Assembly (NCBI GenBank): GCA_027704905.1
Contig: CM051005.1
Coordinates: 28,409,814 to 28,473,813 of the forward strand
DNA length: 64,000 nucleotides
Direction: 5' to 3'
From: Muraenolepis orangiensis
Taxonomy: Eukaryota; Chordata; Actinopteri; Gadiformes; Muraenolepididae
Made by a program: the position numbers and the translations under genes. Numbering within the stretch: the stretch's first letter is position 1; the number at the start of each line of letters is the position of its first letter. This document shows, piece after piece, positions 39,266-49,485 of the stretch. The notes under the pieces were generated by a model that saw nothing but the letters and a program-made list of their open reading frames with translations, was not told the DNA's origin and did not search any database.

Positions 39266-40180
39266 TCCAGTCATTTAGCAGACTCTTTTATCCAAAGCGT
39301 CTTAGAATAGTGTGTTTAACTAAGGAAGGTAAGAGAACAACTCGTCACCAGAAGTCAAAGTGCATTTCATTCCTAACAACAAGTCTCCAAGAACTGAACC
39401 AGAGCTCAGGTAGAAAAACAATAAGTTAAGGTAAAAGTACAATAAGTTGGCAAACAATAGAACAATATCTAACTAACAATCTACTAAGATAATCTACTTA
39501 GTAAGACGCCAGTACGCTAGTAAAAAGTGATGAGGATGCGCTTGGAGGAAGGATCCGGGTGTTTCAAGATTCAAGATAACTTTATTTATCCCGAGGGAAA
39601 TTAAGGTGCAACAGTTGACACAGGGGGAATAAATGCACACAAAATATACTAATACCTAAAAACTAAAAACTAAATAACAACAAACTAAACTAAACTAAAC
39701 TAGTATAAACAAAATATAACTAAATGAACTCTAATGAAATCTAAATGTATTGATAGATGACTTGCACAATTTACAGTATTATTACAGTAATATGTAGGTA
39801 TATACAATACACAACAATACGTATAGTGCAAATTGGCAGAAATAGAATAATAATAAATAACTCTGAATACTGAAAATTCCTGAAGAGATGGGTTTTCAGC
39901 CTGCGGCGGAAGATGGGCAGAGACTCTGCAGTCCTGACATCCGTGGGGAGTTTGTTCCACCAAATTGGGTCCAGGACGGAGAAGAGCCGTGTTCGCGTAG
40001 ATCGGCCCTCAGGGGCCCCTCAGCGAGGGGGCAAGCAGACGGCCCGAAGAAGCCCAGGGAAGTGGACGTGTTGGGATGTAGGCCTTGACCATTGCCTGGA
40101 GGTAGGATGGAGCAGTTCCTTTTACTGCCTTGTAGGCTAGCACCAAGGTCTTGAACTGGATGCCTGGTCACCTGTGTTAC
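39266..40180 (+). repeat. Cluster of dispersed repeats (SINE-tail motif; CCCGAGGGAAATTAAGG family copy 2; unclassified coding-like piece)
   Basis: 39266-39330 has TTTAGCAGACTCTTTTATCC. 39560-39855 is the second copy of the 7183 repeat. 39860-40140 has a coding-like fragment (AVLTSVGSLFHQIGSRTEKS, TARRSPGKWTCWDVGLDHCL) seen in many fish repeats. No host gene is visible. Confidence 0.7.
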
Positions 40181-40542
40181 ACCTCATTCAACCATTCTGT
40201 CACCAGTCCAGTGGTCAGGTCTGTGAATGGTACCACTGTAGGACGAATTTTAGATGAAAACTGTAGAAAAAAAAGAATGTTTCTGACACTTTGAAGAGCC
40301 TAAGACCTCTATCTTCATCAATAGACTGGGCTTAAGGTTAACTGGGACTAAGATACCACTTGGGAAGGTTTATCAAGTTGAAATATCATCTTAAAGTATA
40401 GGCTTCTTTTTTAAATGTATAATAATACATAAAAAAATGGGAATATTATACATTTCCTGAATCATTACAATTCTGTGAGTATTTCAGTTTTGGGTTATTG
40501 AATGTTCCTACATGTCACAATGCTCAATTAAAGATATATATA
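40181..40542. other. AT-rich intergenic sequence
   Basis: I see no gene or repeat structure of note, apart from AT richness near the pogo-like insertion site. Confidence 0.45.
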
Positions 40543-41992
40543 TACCGTATTGACCCGAATATAAGACGACCCCGATTGTAAGACGACCCCTCTTTTTCAA
40601 GACTCATTTTTGGAAAAAAAAAAAGAAGACCAAATCTTTTTTTTATAAAGAAAATCTTTTTTTTGGAAAATAATGATAACACACATCACACATTGTGTTA
40701 AAATTTGCCTAACTTGACAAACAAAAACAAAACAGGCTAGATAGATTGCAATGAAACAGTAGTGCAATAAAACGGTAGAGCAATAAAACAGAACATCAGT
40801 CTATTGGTCACATCACGTCTTCTCATTCAGCTCGTCTTCTACGTCGCTGGTTGTTCCTCTCACTCCCGCTATCGTCACTCACGGTGTCTGCTTCCCCGTC
40901 TCCTCCCACATCACGTCATCCTCGCTGCCATCCATGGCATTTGATACGCAGCATTTCTTAAACCCATTAATGCTTTCTGGGGAAACGTCAGCCCATGCTT
41001 GCAAGATCCATTCACAGAGCAAACGTACTGCAGGCTTTTGGATTTTTCCAGACGGTGTCAGTGCGTGATTAGCAGCCAGGAGCCACTCTGTGGATCTCTT
41101 GCGCAGATTAACCTTGAATGGTTTGTTAACGACCACATCCAACACCTGCAGCTGGCTTGTCATTCCGCCCGGTATGATCACTAGGTGACTAGGTTTTGAC
41201 TGGCTCAGTCAAGTGTCCACGGAAAGCATCCAGAATCAACATGTTCCTCTGCTTTCTGAGTCCCCCACGCCGTCTGCCCCACACCACCTTGAGCCAGTCC
41301 ACCACAAGCTCCGTCTCCATCCAGCCCTTTGCCTGGGCACTACCATAATCCCCCACGTACGGGGGAAGTTGTGTCCCATCTGCGAGGCGCGTTAACATGA
41401 CCGTTACTCGGCTCTTCTCGTTTCCAGTAGATCAGTAGATCACTGATTTGTCGCCTTTCTTATGCCCAGTGACATGTTGGCATGTCAAAATACACAGGCG
41501 TTTGATCAGCATTGCCCATCTGATCAAGGGGGTATGAGTGCTTCTTCCTTAACTTGATCACATATCGCTGATAAGACAGTAGCTTCTCTCTGGAGTCTGA
41601 GGGCAGGCGCTGGGCTTGTCCTGCGTCGCAATGACAGGTGTTTGATGTCTCTGCTTCGTTTATCACCATTATCTTAAAATTGGCATCGTAACTTCGTCTC
41701 TTCTGTTTATTAACTTGCCCTACTTTTGAGCCACTTTTTTCAAGTTGGTCGCTGTCTCTCCATTTCTATCTCTCCAGGTAACTGTTTTTATGTACTGTTA
41801 CTTTAAGACTTTGAGTTACTTTAAGTGTCGCGCGGTGTCTCGGAACACTCGTTTGGCGCGATCTGTTGTTGCGCAATTACATGTGCAATTACGGTACATC
41901 GAAAAGTCTAAACCCCGATTATAAGACGACCCCTCTTTTTTTGATTTTTTTCTAGGAAAAAAACCCCGTCTTATATTCGGGTCAATACGGTA
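40543..41992 (-). mobile_element. Pogo/Tigger-like DNA transposon with broken transposase
   Basis: Terminal inverted repeats: TACCGTATTGACCCGAATAT at the left end and its complement at the right end, with subterminal TAAGACGACCCCTCTTTTT repeats. The insertion is in TA-rich sequence. Minus-strand pieces: 41669-41460 (MGNADQTPVYFDMP, first Asp of DDE), 41398-41189 (MLILDAFRGHLTE, second Asp), 41181-40879 (QVLDVVVNKPFKVNLRK, NGFKKCCVSNAMDGSEDD). Frameshifts and stops separate them, so it is a dead copy. Confidence 0.88.
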
Positions 41993-42073
41993 TTTAAATT
42001 AAATGATCAAACCCCCTTGAGGACAGGTTATCTAAGAAAGTAGAGCAGAGGTCATGTTCCTCCAGCAGCTCGA

Positions 42074-42200
42074 CGGTGGGTGGGTGCAGGGTTGTGATTG
42101 GCTGGTGGGTGGGTGCAGGGTTGTGATTGGCTGGTGGGTGGGTGCAGGGTGTTGATTGGCTGGTGGGTGGGTGCAGGGTGTTGATTGGCTGGTGTGGCGC
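42074..42200 (+). promoter_or_regulatory. acadm: 29-bp promoter minisatellite with four inverted CCAAT boxes, upstream of ACADM
   Basis: Four tandem units of about 29 bp (GGTGGGTGGGTGCAGGGT then TGTGATTGGCT). ATTGG, the complement of CCAAT, occurs at 42097, 42126, 42155 and 42184, exactly 29 bp apart. An AGGTCA nuclear-receptor half-site follows at 42216. The ACADM start codon is at 42270. Confidence 0.75.
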
Positions 42201-42269
42201 ACAAGTGTGTGTTATAGGTCAGAGGCGTCATAGCGAAGTGTCGTCGAACTCTATCGGGAAAGTCAAACC

Positions 42270-45200
42270 ATGTTCTTCAAAAAGGTAACAACATTAAATG
42301 TAATCGCGAAGCCCAATTCGTTAGAAGACGTGTACGATGAAGGTCCTGGTTCTGTGTGGGTCGTGTTCTGTCCATAGGGACGAATGCTGTACGATGCATT
42401 AGAAGACTTTGGTCTCTTAGATCGATCTTCATCAGAACCATATGCCTATTCTGGTCATTCTTTGTCACCACTGAAGGTTTTTAAATGGAGTTCTCCTCAT
42501 ATAGAGAGTTAGGGTTATATAGTGCATAGGGTATAGGGCTCCATGCTAGTAGACAGTGGGCTAACAGCTCCTCCGAGGAACCGACAAGACGTCGGTGGTC
42601 TCGTCACAACATGTCAATAACATGTCTCTCGTTGCACTGTGAAGTGTATATGTTCAGACTATATTATGTTCAGATAGGTTATTGCAATGGTACGTTTATT
42701 GTACTTTCTTACAAACTTAAGGATTTCACTACGAAATTCTTACGTTTGAAACCATCAGTTTCTTTATTGGCGTTTCGATAGGGACTCTGGGATAGGTTGA
42801 ACATTACTAGCAATGTCCTTTGTAGCACCCTTGAAGGCTTTGGTACACTACTGATGACGTATTGACCCTACTGATGACGTATTGACCCTACTGATGACGT
42901 ATTGACCTCCAGGCCCTCCGAGCTGGTGTGCGGACTGGACTCCGGCTCCAGTGTTCCAATGCTGCAGCCGGCGCCAAAGCCCTCCCCACCTCGCTGGGCT
43001 TCTCCTTCGGTAGGTGGGCTTCTCCTTCGGTAGGTGGGCTTCTCCTTCGGTAGGTGGGCTTGTCCTTCGGTAGGTGGGGTTGTCCTTCGGTAGGTGGGGT
43101 TGTCCTTCGGTAGGTGGGGTTGTCCTTCGGTAGGTGGGGTTCTCCTTCGGTAGGTGGGGTTGGGGTGCAGCTCATACGAAGGCACACACCGACGGTTGCG
43201 TTGTTTCCTGCGTCCACAGAGTTGACGGAACAGCAGAAAGAGTTCCAAGCGCTGGCTAGGAGGTTTGCCCGGGAGGAGATAGTCCCAGTTGCACAAGCTT
43301 ATGACAAAAGTGGTGAAGTGAGTCTTATTTATATTTATTACCTCCGGAGGTTATGTTTTCACCCGTTTGTCTGTTGTTCTGTTCACAAGATGACTCAAAG
43401 TTTCAGGGTAAATGATTTATCACATGGACCGGATGCAATGTTATTTCGAGGGATCGTTTAGCCTCCGAACTCATATGGCAAAGATAAGCGTTGTGTGTGG
43501 CGGAGGTCAGCGCTCTACTGAGGCCTTTAGTGCTGACCTGCTTCTTCTCTGGTTGCTGTTCAGTATCCTGTCCCCATCATCAGGAGAGCATGGGAACTGG
43601 GTCTGATGAACTCTCACATTGGAGAAGACTACGGTAAGCAGTCCTGCTGCTTATGGTCTTTTCATTACAACGCTGTGTTGTATTGACAGCATGGTTGTCT
43701 GTGTAGTGATGCTGTTGTTGGGCCTTGTCTTCAGGTGGAATGGGCTTGTCTATCTTCGATGCCTGCCTGATCACAGAGGAGCTGGCCTATGGCTGCACAG
43801 GCGTTCAGACCGCCATCGAGGCCAACTCTCTGGGTGTGAGTTCTATTGGTTCAAGGTCATTGGGTCACTCATATTTCTGTGTATGGGTTGAAAACTGAAT
43901 CTCTGTCTTGACATTGATATTACTATTATTAAATCTATTTAGAAAACCTGTTTATATGCATGTTACCTTTTATCCTGATCTATATCATAATATATACATG
44001 AACCAGTTAACATCCTTTTGGTTTTTGTACAGCAAATGCCCGTTATTCTGGCTGGCAATGAAGCGCAGAAGAAGAAATACTTGGGTCGAATGACTGAGGA
44101 GCCCCTCATGTGTGTAAGTACCCCTCATGTGTGTGAGTAGCCCTCATGTGTGTGAGTAGCCCTCATGTGTGTGAGTAGCCCTCATGTGTGTGAGTGACCT
44201 CATCCGATAGTTCAGGGCTTTGTATTCTTCTCATTTCTCCAAAGAGAAATGAGTGCATCAGGTCCTTTAGAGATGGACACAGCTGTTCCCAGATCAGAAT
44301 GAAGTCAGGTTTCTGGAATGCATGCATCAAGTAATAAAGAGGTTAGAATAACATGAACTGAGCCTGTGCTGGGCAGGCCTACTGTGTGACGGAGCCCGGG
44401 GCTGGCTCCGACGTGGCCGGGCTCCAGACCCGCGCCCTGAAGACGGGGGACCAGTACGTTGTCAACGGACAGAAGATGTGGATCACCAACGGAGGGAAAG
44501 CCAACTGGTGTGTGTGAGCGCCGAGCCAGGGGGGGTCTGGGAGATGACCGTGTCGTGGTGGCCCTTAAAATGAGTCCCCTCTCAGGTACTTCCTCCTGGC
44601 GAGGACCAACCCGGACCCCAAATGCCCGACCAGCAAGGCGTTCACCGGCTTCATCGTCGACGCAGACACCCCGGGGATCCAAGTGGGCAGGAAGGTGAGA
44701 CTTTACAGCACGTTGAACGTCTACGGCCTTGGTACAGCTACCAGTTGACCTTTGAGAGGGGTCAACTGGTCCTTGACCCGAAGGCCAGGTTAACATTAAA
44801 GTACTATAGAGGCCCATGGTTAACATTAAAGTACTATAGAGGCCCATGGTTAACATTAAAGTACTATAGAGGCCCATGGTTAACATTAAGTGAAAAAGCC
44901 ATGAGAATCTTCAGTACTTCACAAGGTGGGTCCACAAAGTTTAAGCAAATACATTTTACAATTCACTTTTGAGTCAAATCCATTTGTCACTGTTATTTTT
45001 CACCATACTTGACTTGTCGAGCGGTTAGCGTGGTTTGTTAAGACATTGAGGGTAGGGAGATGTGGAGCGGTAGTATAGCTCAGGAGGTAGAGCGGTCGCC
45101 TCACAACCGAAAGGTCGCTGGTTCGATCCCCCGGCTCCTCCTAGCAAAAACTGTCGGTGTCCTTGAGCAAGACACCCTAACTGCTCCTGACGTGCTGGCT

Positions 45201-46841
45201 CTCTCCTTGATGGCTGACTCCGCCGTCGGTGTATGAATGGGTGATGTGAGGACTTTACATGACTTGTAAAGCGCTTTGGATAAAAGCCGGCATTATTATT
45301 ATTATTATTATTATTATGTTTGCCCAGCAGGTTAAAGGTTTAAACACTAGAAACTGGCAGCAGGGAGAGCACCATCCCTGGTTATAATGAGGAAATTTAG
45401 TTTTCCGTCTACCACATGAATTGTGAACATTGAAAATCCATAAATGATTTATTGACTGAGGTATCCATGAAGTGTCATGTTGTCACGGCCCTCATGTGCC
45501 CGTCCGTGTGCATCAGGAGCTGAACATGGGCCAGCGCTGCTCCGACACCAGAGGCATCACCTTTGAGGACGTGCGCATTCCCAAGGAGAACGTCCTCATT
45601 GGAGAGGGGGCCGGCTTCAAGATCGCCATGGGGGCTTTCGACAAGACCCGCCCCCCCGTAAGTACCTGGGGACAAGACCCGCCCCCCCGCAAGTACCTGG
45701 GGACAAGACCCCCCCCCCCCCCCGTAAGTACCTGGGGACAAGACCCCCCCCCCGTAAGTACCTGGGGACAAGACCTGCCCCCCCGTAAGTACCTGGGGAC
45801 AAGACCCGCTCCCCCGTACCTGGGGACCCCCATGGGACCCCTACCGGGGACCCCCATGGGACCCCTACCTGGGACCCCCATAGGACCCCAGTAACCAAAT
45901 AGGATTTAAAATGAAAAGCAATGCCCCCGTTTTAAATCTTGTGAAGTCTAAGAGTGGTCATCAGCAGATGGGGTTTAGTAGCTATCTTCCTACTTGGCTG
46001 ACATCCATTTTGTGCTTCAGAAATTGGTTACCGGTATATCATTTACTAGATACTGAAAGCGCAGTGCCGAGGGACTTTGTACAAAGTCATTAAACATGCA
46101 GACTAAAAACAGAACCTATAGTGATGCTAGCTGGGGTCGATGGCCGTCCTGCAGGTGGCAGCAGGAGCCACAGGGTTGGCTCAGAGGGCGCTGGACGAGG
46201 CCACCAACTACGCCCTGGAGAGGAAGGCCTTCGGCAAGGTCATCGCTGAGGTCGGTCACAAAACATCATAGAATTATACATCCTAACCTGATCGCTTTGA
46301 TTGTTAGACTGTGCAGAAGCCACCAGCTGCGATCTTGTATGGCTGCTATCCTTTATGAATATCAAAGGTATATGCGCCGATCGTTCATACGCCCTCTTCC
46401 TCCGCCCGGTTCTCCCCCAGCACCAAGCGGTGTCCTTCCTGCTGGCCGAGATGGCCATGAAGGTGGAGCTGGCCCGCATGGCCTACCAGCGCTCGGCCTG
46501 GGAGGTGGACACGGGGCGCAGGAACACATACTTCGCCTCCATCGCCAAGGCCTTCGCCGGAGACATCGCCAACCAGGTGGCCAGCGACGCTGTGCAGGTG
46601 TTCGGAGGGAACGGCTTCAACAGTGACTACCCCGTGGAGAAGCTGATGAGGGACGCCAAGATCTACCAGGTGTGTGTGTGTGTGTGTGTGTGTGCGTGTG
46701 TGTGCGTGCAGATGGGAACCCCTGGCTTAGATCGTTCAACTCCTAACTTCTATTGTTTCCTTTGTGTAGATCTATGAAGGCACGGCTCAAATCCAAAGGC
46801 TGATCATCGCCCGTGAACACCTGGGGAAGTACAAGAAGTGA
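42270..46841 (+). CDS. acadm: ACADM, medium-chain acyl-CoA dehydrogenase, mitochondrial, complete
   Basis: FAD enzyme of the mitochondrial matrix that makes the first double bond in beta-oxidation of C6-C12 acyl-CoAs and passes electrons to ETF. Twelve exons: 42270-42284, 42913-43009, 43220-43317, 43564-43633, 43735-43835, 44033-44113, 44377-44507, 44586-44694, 45517-45657, 46155-46250, 46421-46669, 46770-46841. They total 1260 bp, 419 aa (human 421). The N-terminus is an Arg-rich presequence (MFFKKALRAGVRTGLRLQ). Conserved blocks include LTEQQKEFQALARRFAREE, YCVTEPGAGSDVAG, WITNGGKANWYFLLAR and LNMGQRCSDTRGI. The catalytic-base Glu is in IYEGTAQIQRL (exon 12). Introns 2, 6 and 9 each begin with a minisatellite that repeats their own donor site. 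AATAAA at 47046. Confidence 0.98.
42839..42907 (+). repeat. 21-bp tandem repeat before ACADM exon 2
   Basis: Three copies of ACTGATGACGTATTGACCCT, ending at the exon 2 acceptor (CTCCAG at 42907-42912). Confidence 0.92.
42996..43165 (+). repeat. 20-bp minisatellite repeating the ACADM exon 2 5' splice site, 8 donors
   Basis: Each unit is GGGCTTCTCCTTCG|GTAGGT, the last 14 bases of exon 2 and the first 6 of intron 2. Donors at 43010, 43030, 43050, 43070, 43090, 43110, 43130 and 43150. Only the first, joined to exon 3 at 43220, restores LGFSFELTEQQK. Confidence 0.97.
44099..44197 (+). repeat. 19-bp minisatellite repeating the ACADM exon 6 5' splice site, 5 donors
   Basis: Exon 6 ends CCCCTCATGTGT|GTAAGT. 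Then CCCTCATGTGT|GTGAGTAG follows four times. Donors at 44114, 44133, 44152, 44171 and 44190. Confidence 0.95.
44789..44888 (+). repeat. 30-bp tandem repeat in ACADM intron 8
   Basis: About three and a half copies of TTAACATTAAAGTACTATAG then AGGCCCATGG. It contains no splice junction. Confidence 0.93.
45070..45317 (+). repeat. tRNA-derived SINE (copy 2) in ACADM intron 8
   Basis: Same family as 30735-30990: TAGCTCAGGAGGTAGAGC head, GGTTCGATCCC B box, TTGAGCAAGACACC core and a final (ATT)n. Confidence 0.92.
45640..45820 (+). repeat. About 31-bp minisatellite repeating the ACADM exon 9 5' splice site
   Basis: Exon 9 ends GACAAGACCCGCCCCCCC|GTAAGT. The unit GTAAGTACCTGGGGACAAGA plus CCC(G)CCCCCC recurs about five times with a variable C run. 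Donors at 45658, 45724, 45754 and 45785; the copy at 45689 is GCAAGT and the last, at 45816, is GTACCT. Confidence 0.95.
46669..46711 (+). repeat. acadm: (TG)n run beginning at the ACADM exon 11 donor
   Basis: Exon 11 ends CTACCAG and the donor GTGTGT is itself the start of a TG repeat, with a few GC interruptions. Confidence 0.85.
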
Positions 46842-47045
46842 GCCTGAGGAGCACTTTGACGCCTTATTGAAACGCCCTCCTTGCTTGTATTATATTTTTG
46901 ATATGTTTAATAGAAATAGCACTTACCCATTCTACTTGGAAAACGAATGATAATATACAAGCCTTAGATTTGTGTTCGTCAGAAGGCTCACATGTTGAAT
47001 CTAAGGATGTGATTTTGTTTGTCAACTGCGTTGTTCTGAGGTTGT

Positions 47046-47051
47046 AATAAA
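47046..47051 (+). terminator. acadm: ACADM polyadenylation signal
   Basis: AATAAA 205 bp after the stop codon. Confidence 0.8.
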
Positions 47052-47280
47052 TTAAATGACTCCTGGTTTAAACTGGTCTCCTTGTTTACATCAAACCACC
47101 TCACCCTGTTCATCACATTCTGAGATGAGCCGTTACATAGAAAGTCATTGTTTGACATTATAAATACTTTTGTAGTAACTACAATTGGTACAGAAGAACT
47201 GGGCGTCATCTTAAGACCGGGAAGGTTTGATCCGCATTCGTAAACCTTCAGGTTTGAACCGAACCGTCTGACAGCCAGCT

Positions 47281-47345
47281 GGGGCTGTGACGTCGTAAAG
47301 GTGCGACGTCACTCTGGGGCAGTGACGTCGTAAAGGTGCGACGCA
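47281..47345 (+). promoter_or_regulatory. rabggtb: RABGGTB promoter with repeated CRE/ATF sites
   Basis: A direct repeat (GTGACGTCGTAAAGGTGCGACG, twice, offset 35 bp). It contains TGACGTCG at 47288 and 47323 and GACGTCAC at 47305, all CRE/ATF-like. No TATA box. The ATG is about 25 bp downstream at 47367. Confidence 0.65.
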
Positions 47346-47366
47346 CGATCATGCGATACTTCTAGA

Positions 47367-49395
47367 ATGGTAAAGAGCTTGCCGTTTAAAAAATCCTTCT
47401 TACCGTGACCCGTTGTATAGTTATCGCATGGTTCACATGGCATGTTTTAAATACTTATAAATAATTAACCTTTTGGATTCGGTATCAGCCCATTGTACAG
47501 GTCTGCTAACTAAGTGTTAGCCGTGTAGCTTCGCGTGTAGCATGTTTACTACAAACCTTAACCTCAACAACAGGACGACACCAGTGTTCTCCATCTTCTC
47601 TTCTCAAGGCAGTGTATTGACATGTGCTGTAGCTCCTCTCCGGCCCGTGTTGAGTGACAGGGCTCTCTCTCCTCCAGGGTACCCAGGTGAAGGACGTGGT
47701 CCTCCGGCCCGATGCTCCCTCCTCTCTCCTCCTCGACAGACACTCGGACTACATCGCAGCCTACGGCTCGAAGAAGGATGACTACGTGAGTCTGGGTCGT
47801 TATTGCCTTTATTTCATCACGTGTATGGATCTGTTTTCTAATGGTGTTCTTGGTGTTGTTTCCCCCAGGAATACACGCTCTCGGAGTACCTGAGGATGAG
47901 TGGTGTCTACTGGGGTCTGACGGTGATGGACCTGATGGGCCAGCTCCCCAGGATGGACCGCGAGGACGTCACGGACTTCATCCGCTCCTGCCAGCACGAG
48001 TGTGGAGGCTTCAGCGCCAGCACGGGTCACGACCCCCATCTCCTCTACACTCTGAGCGCGGTGCAGGTAAGGATGTCCCGGCCCTCTCTCAATGGGAGGT
48101 GAATCTGGTCATGGCTTTGGTTTCAGATATGCATGTTATTCAAAGTGGGTTTGAAATGTCGGTTTTAGACTTATTTTCGTATATATGATCTACCGAATGA
48201 CCCAATCCTGACCCAATCCAAATCGCCTTCACAGTTAGCATATTCCAAAATGAGATTCTGGGGAGGCTGCTTATGCTGCTCATCTTTGACTGAAAGATAA
48301 CGTCTATTTACAAACAGACTAAACACATTATAACTCAATAGAATTGGGTTTGTTTCAAACCATAAACAGAAAATGTGGATCTTATTGAACAAGTTGTGTT
48401 TCTGCGATGAATGGGTCCTCCTCAGATCTTGGCCTTGTATGACGACGTCCAGGCTGTGGACGTGGGGAAGGTGGTGGAGTACATCCAAGCTCTGCAGCAG
48501 GACGACGGCTCCTTCGCTGGGGACAAATGGGGTGAGTGAGGAGGACCATTCTTCTTCTTCCTACTACCAGGGACCAGGGGATGGACATGAAGCTGTTATG
48601 AAGTAGGCAGCTGAAGAAGAGGTTGAATTAATCTCCTAAACGTCCTTCTGCTGCTGGTGAAAGTCTGCCTGGCCGTCCGCCACCTGGTGCTAACTGTGCA
48701 GCTTGGACGGAATGCAACACATGGCCCTTGAGGGCCCAAGTAATTCTGGCCTTCATGGGAAATTAATCCAGCCTGGAATGAATTGGGGTTAGAGGTCTTC
48801 AGAATGTTCCCTTTAAAATGGATCAGGCATTAAAGTGTGTCTGTCTCCTCTCTGTCTCTACAGGAGAAATCGACACCCGGTTTTCCTTCTGCGCTGTCGC
48901 TACACTTTCTCTTCTGGTATGTGGTGTAGTTTTATAGGTTTGTGTGTTTGCTTACACATTACCTAATGATCTGTGATTATGGTTACGAGGGCTACTGCTT
49001 GGTTGTTTGTGTCTAGCAACGAATGCTCTTCAGAGTGATGTTGGTTGTGTTTTTTTCAGGGGAAGTTGGAGGCGATCAAAGTGGACAAGGCAGTAGAGTT
49101 CATCTTGTCCTGTATGAACTTTGACGGAGGCTTTGGCTGCAGACCGGGCTCTGAGTCTCACGCTGGACAGGTAGCACCTCCCTCTAAAGCATTCCGCTCC
49201 TCCTCCGCTCCCATGAAGAGCCAATAGGATAATGATAATGACTGCATGCCCTAGCATAACCAGTGAAAGGTAAATAGTGCCCCCTTGTGGTGCTTTTCTG
49301 AAAACTGAGCTTGAGCGAAGCTGCCTGTGCAAACAAATGCACTGATAAAAAGTTGATCAATGAATGTTTTAAGGGTCATCGTTGTGTTGAGGGTA

Positions 49396-49485
<90 letters not shown>

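Noticed and set aside
37566..39310. Open frames of 570 and 575 codons
   Set aside because: They are translations of the pentanucleotide array (HYTTL/HYITL periodicity) without start context, codon variety or homology.
40549..41992. Pogo-like element as a domesticated host gene
   Set aside because: Stops and frameshifts separate the DDE motifs, and both inverted repeats are intact, as in an ordinary dead transposon.
47542..47781. Alternative RABGGTB start at 47542
   Set aside because: That frame does not match the protein. The ATG at 47367 spliced to 47678 gives the conserved N-terminus and exact family length.
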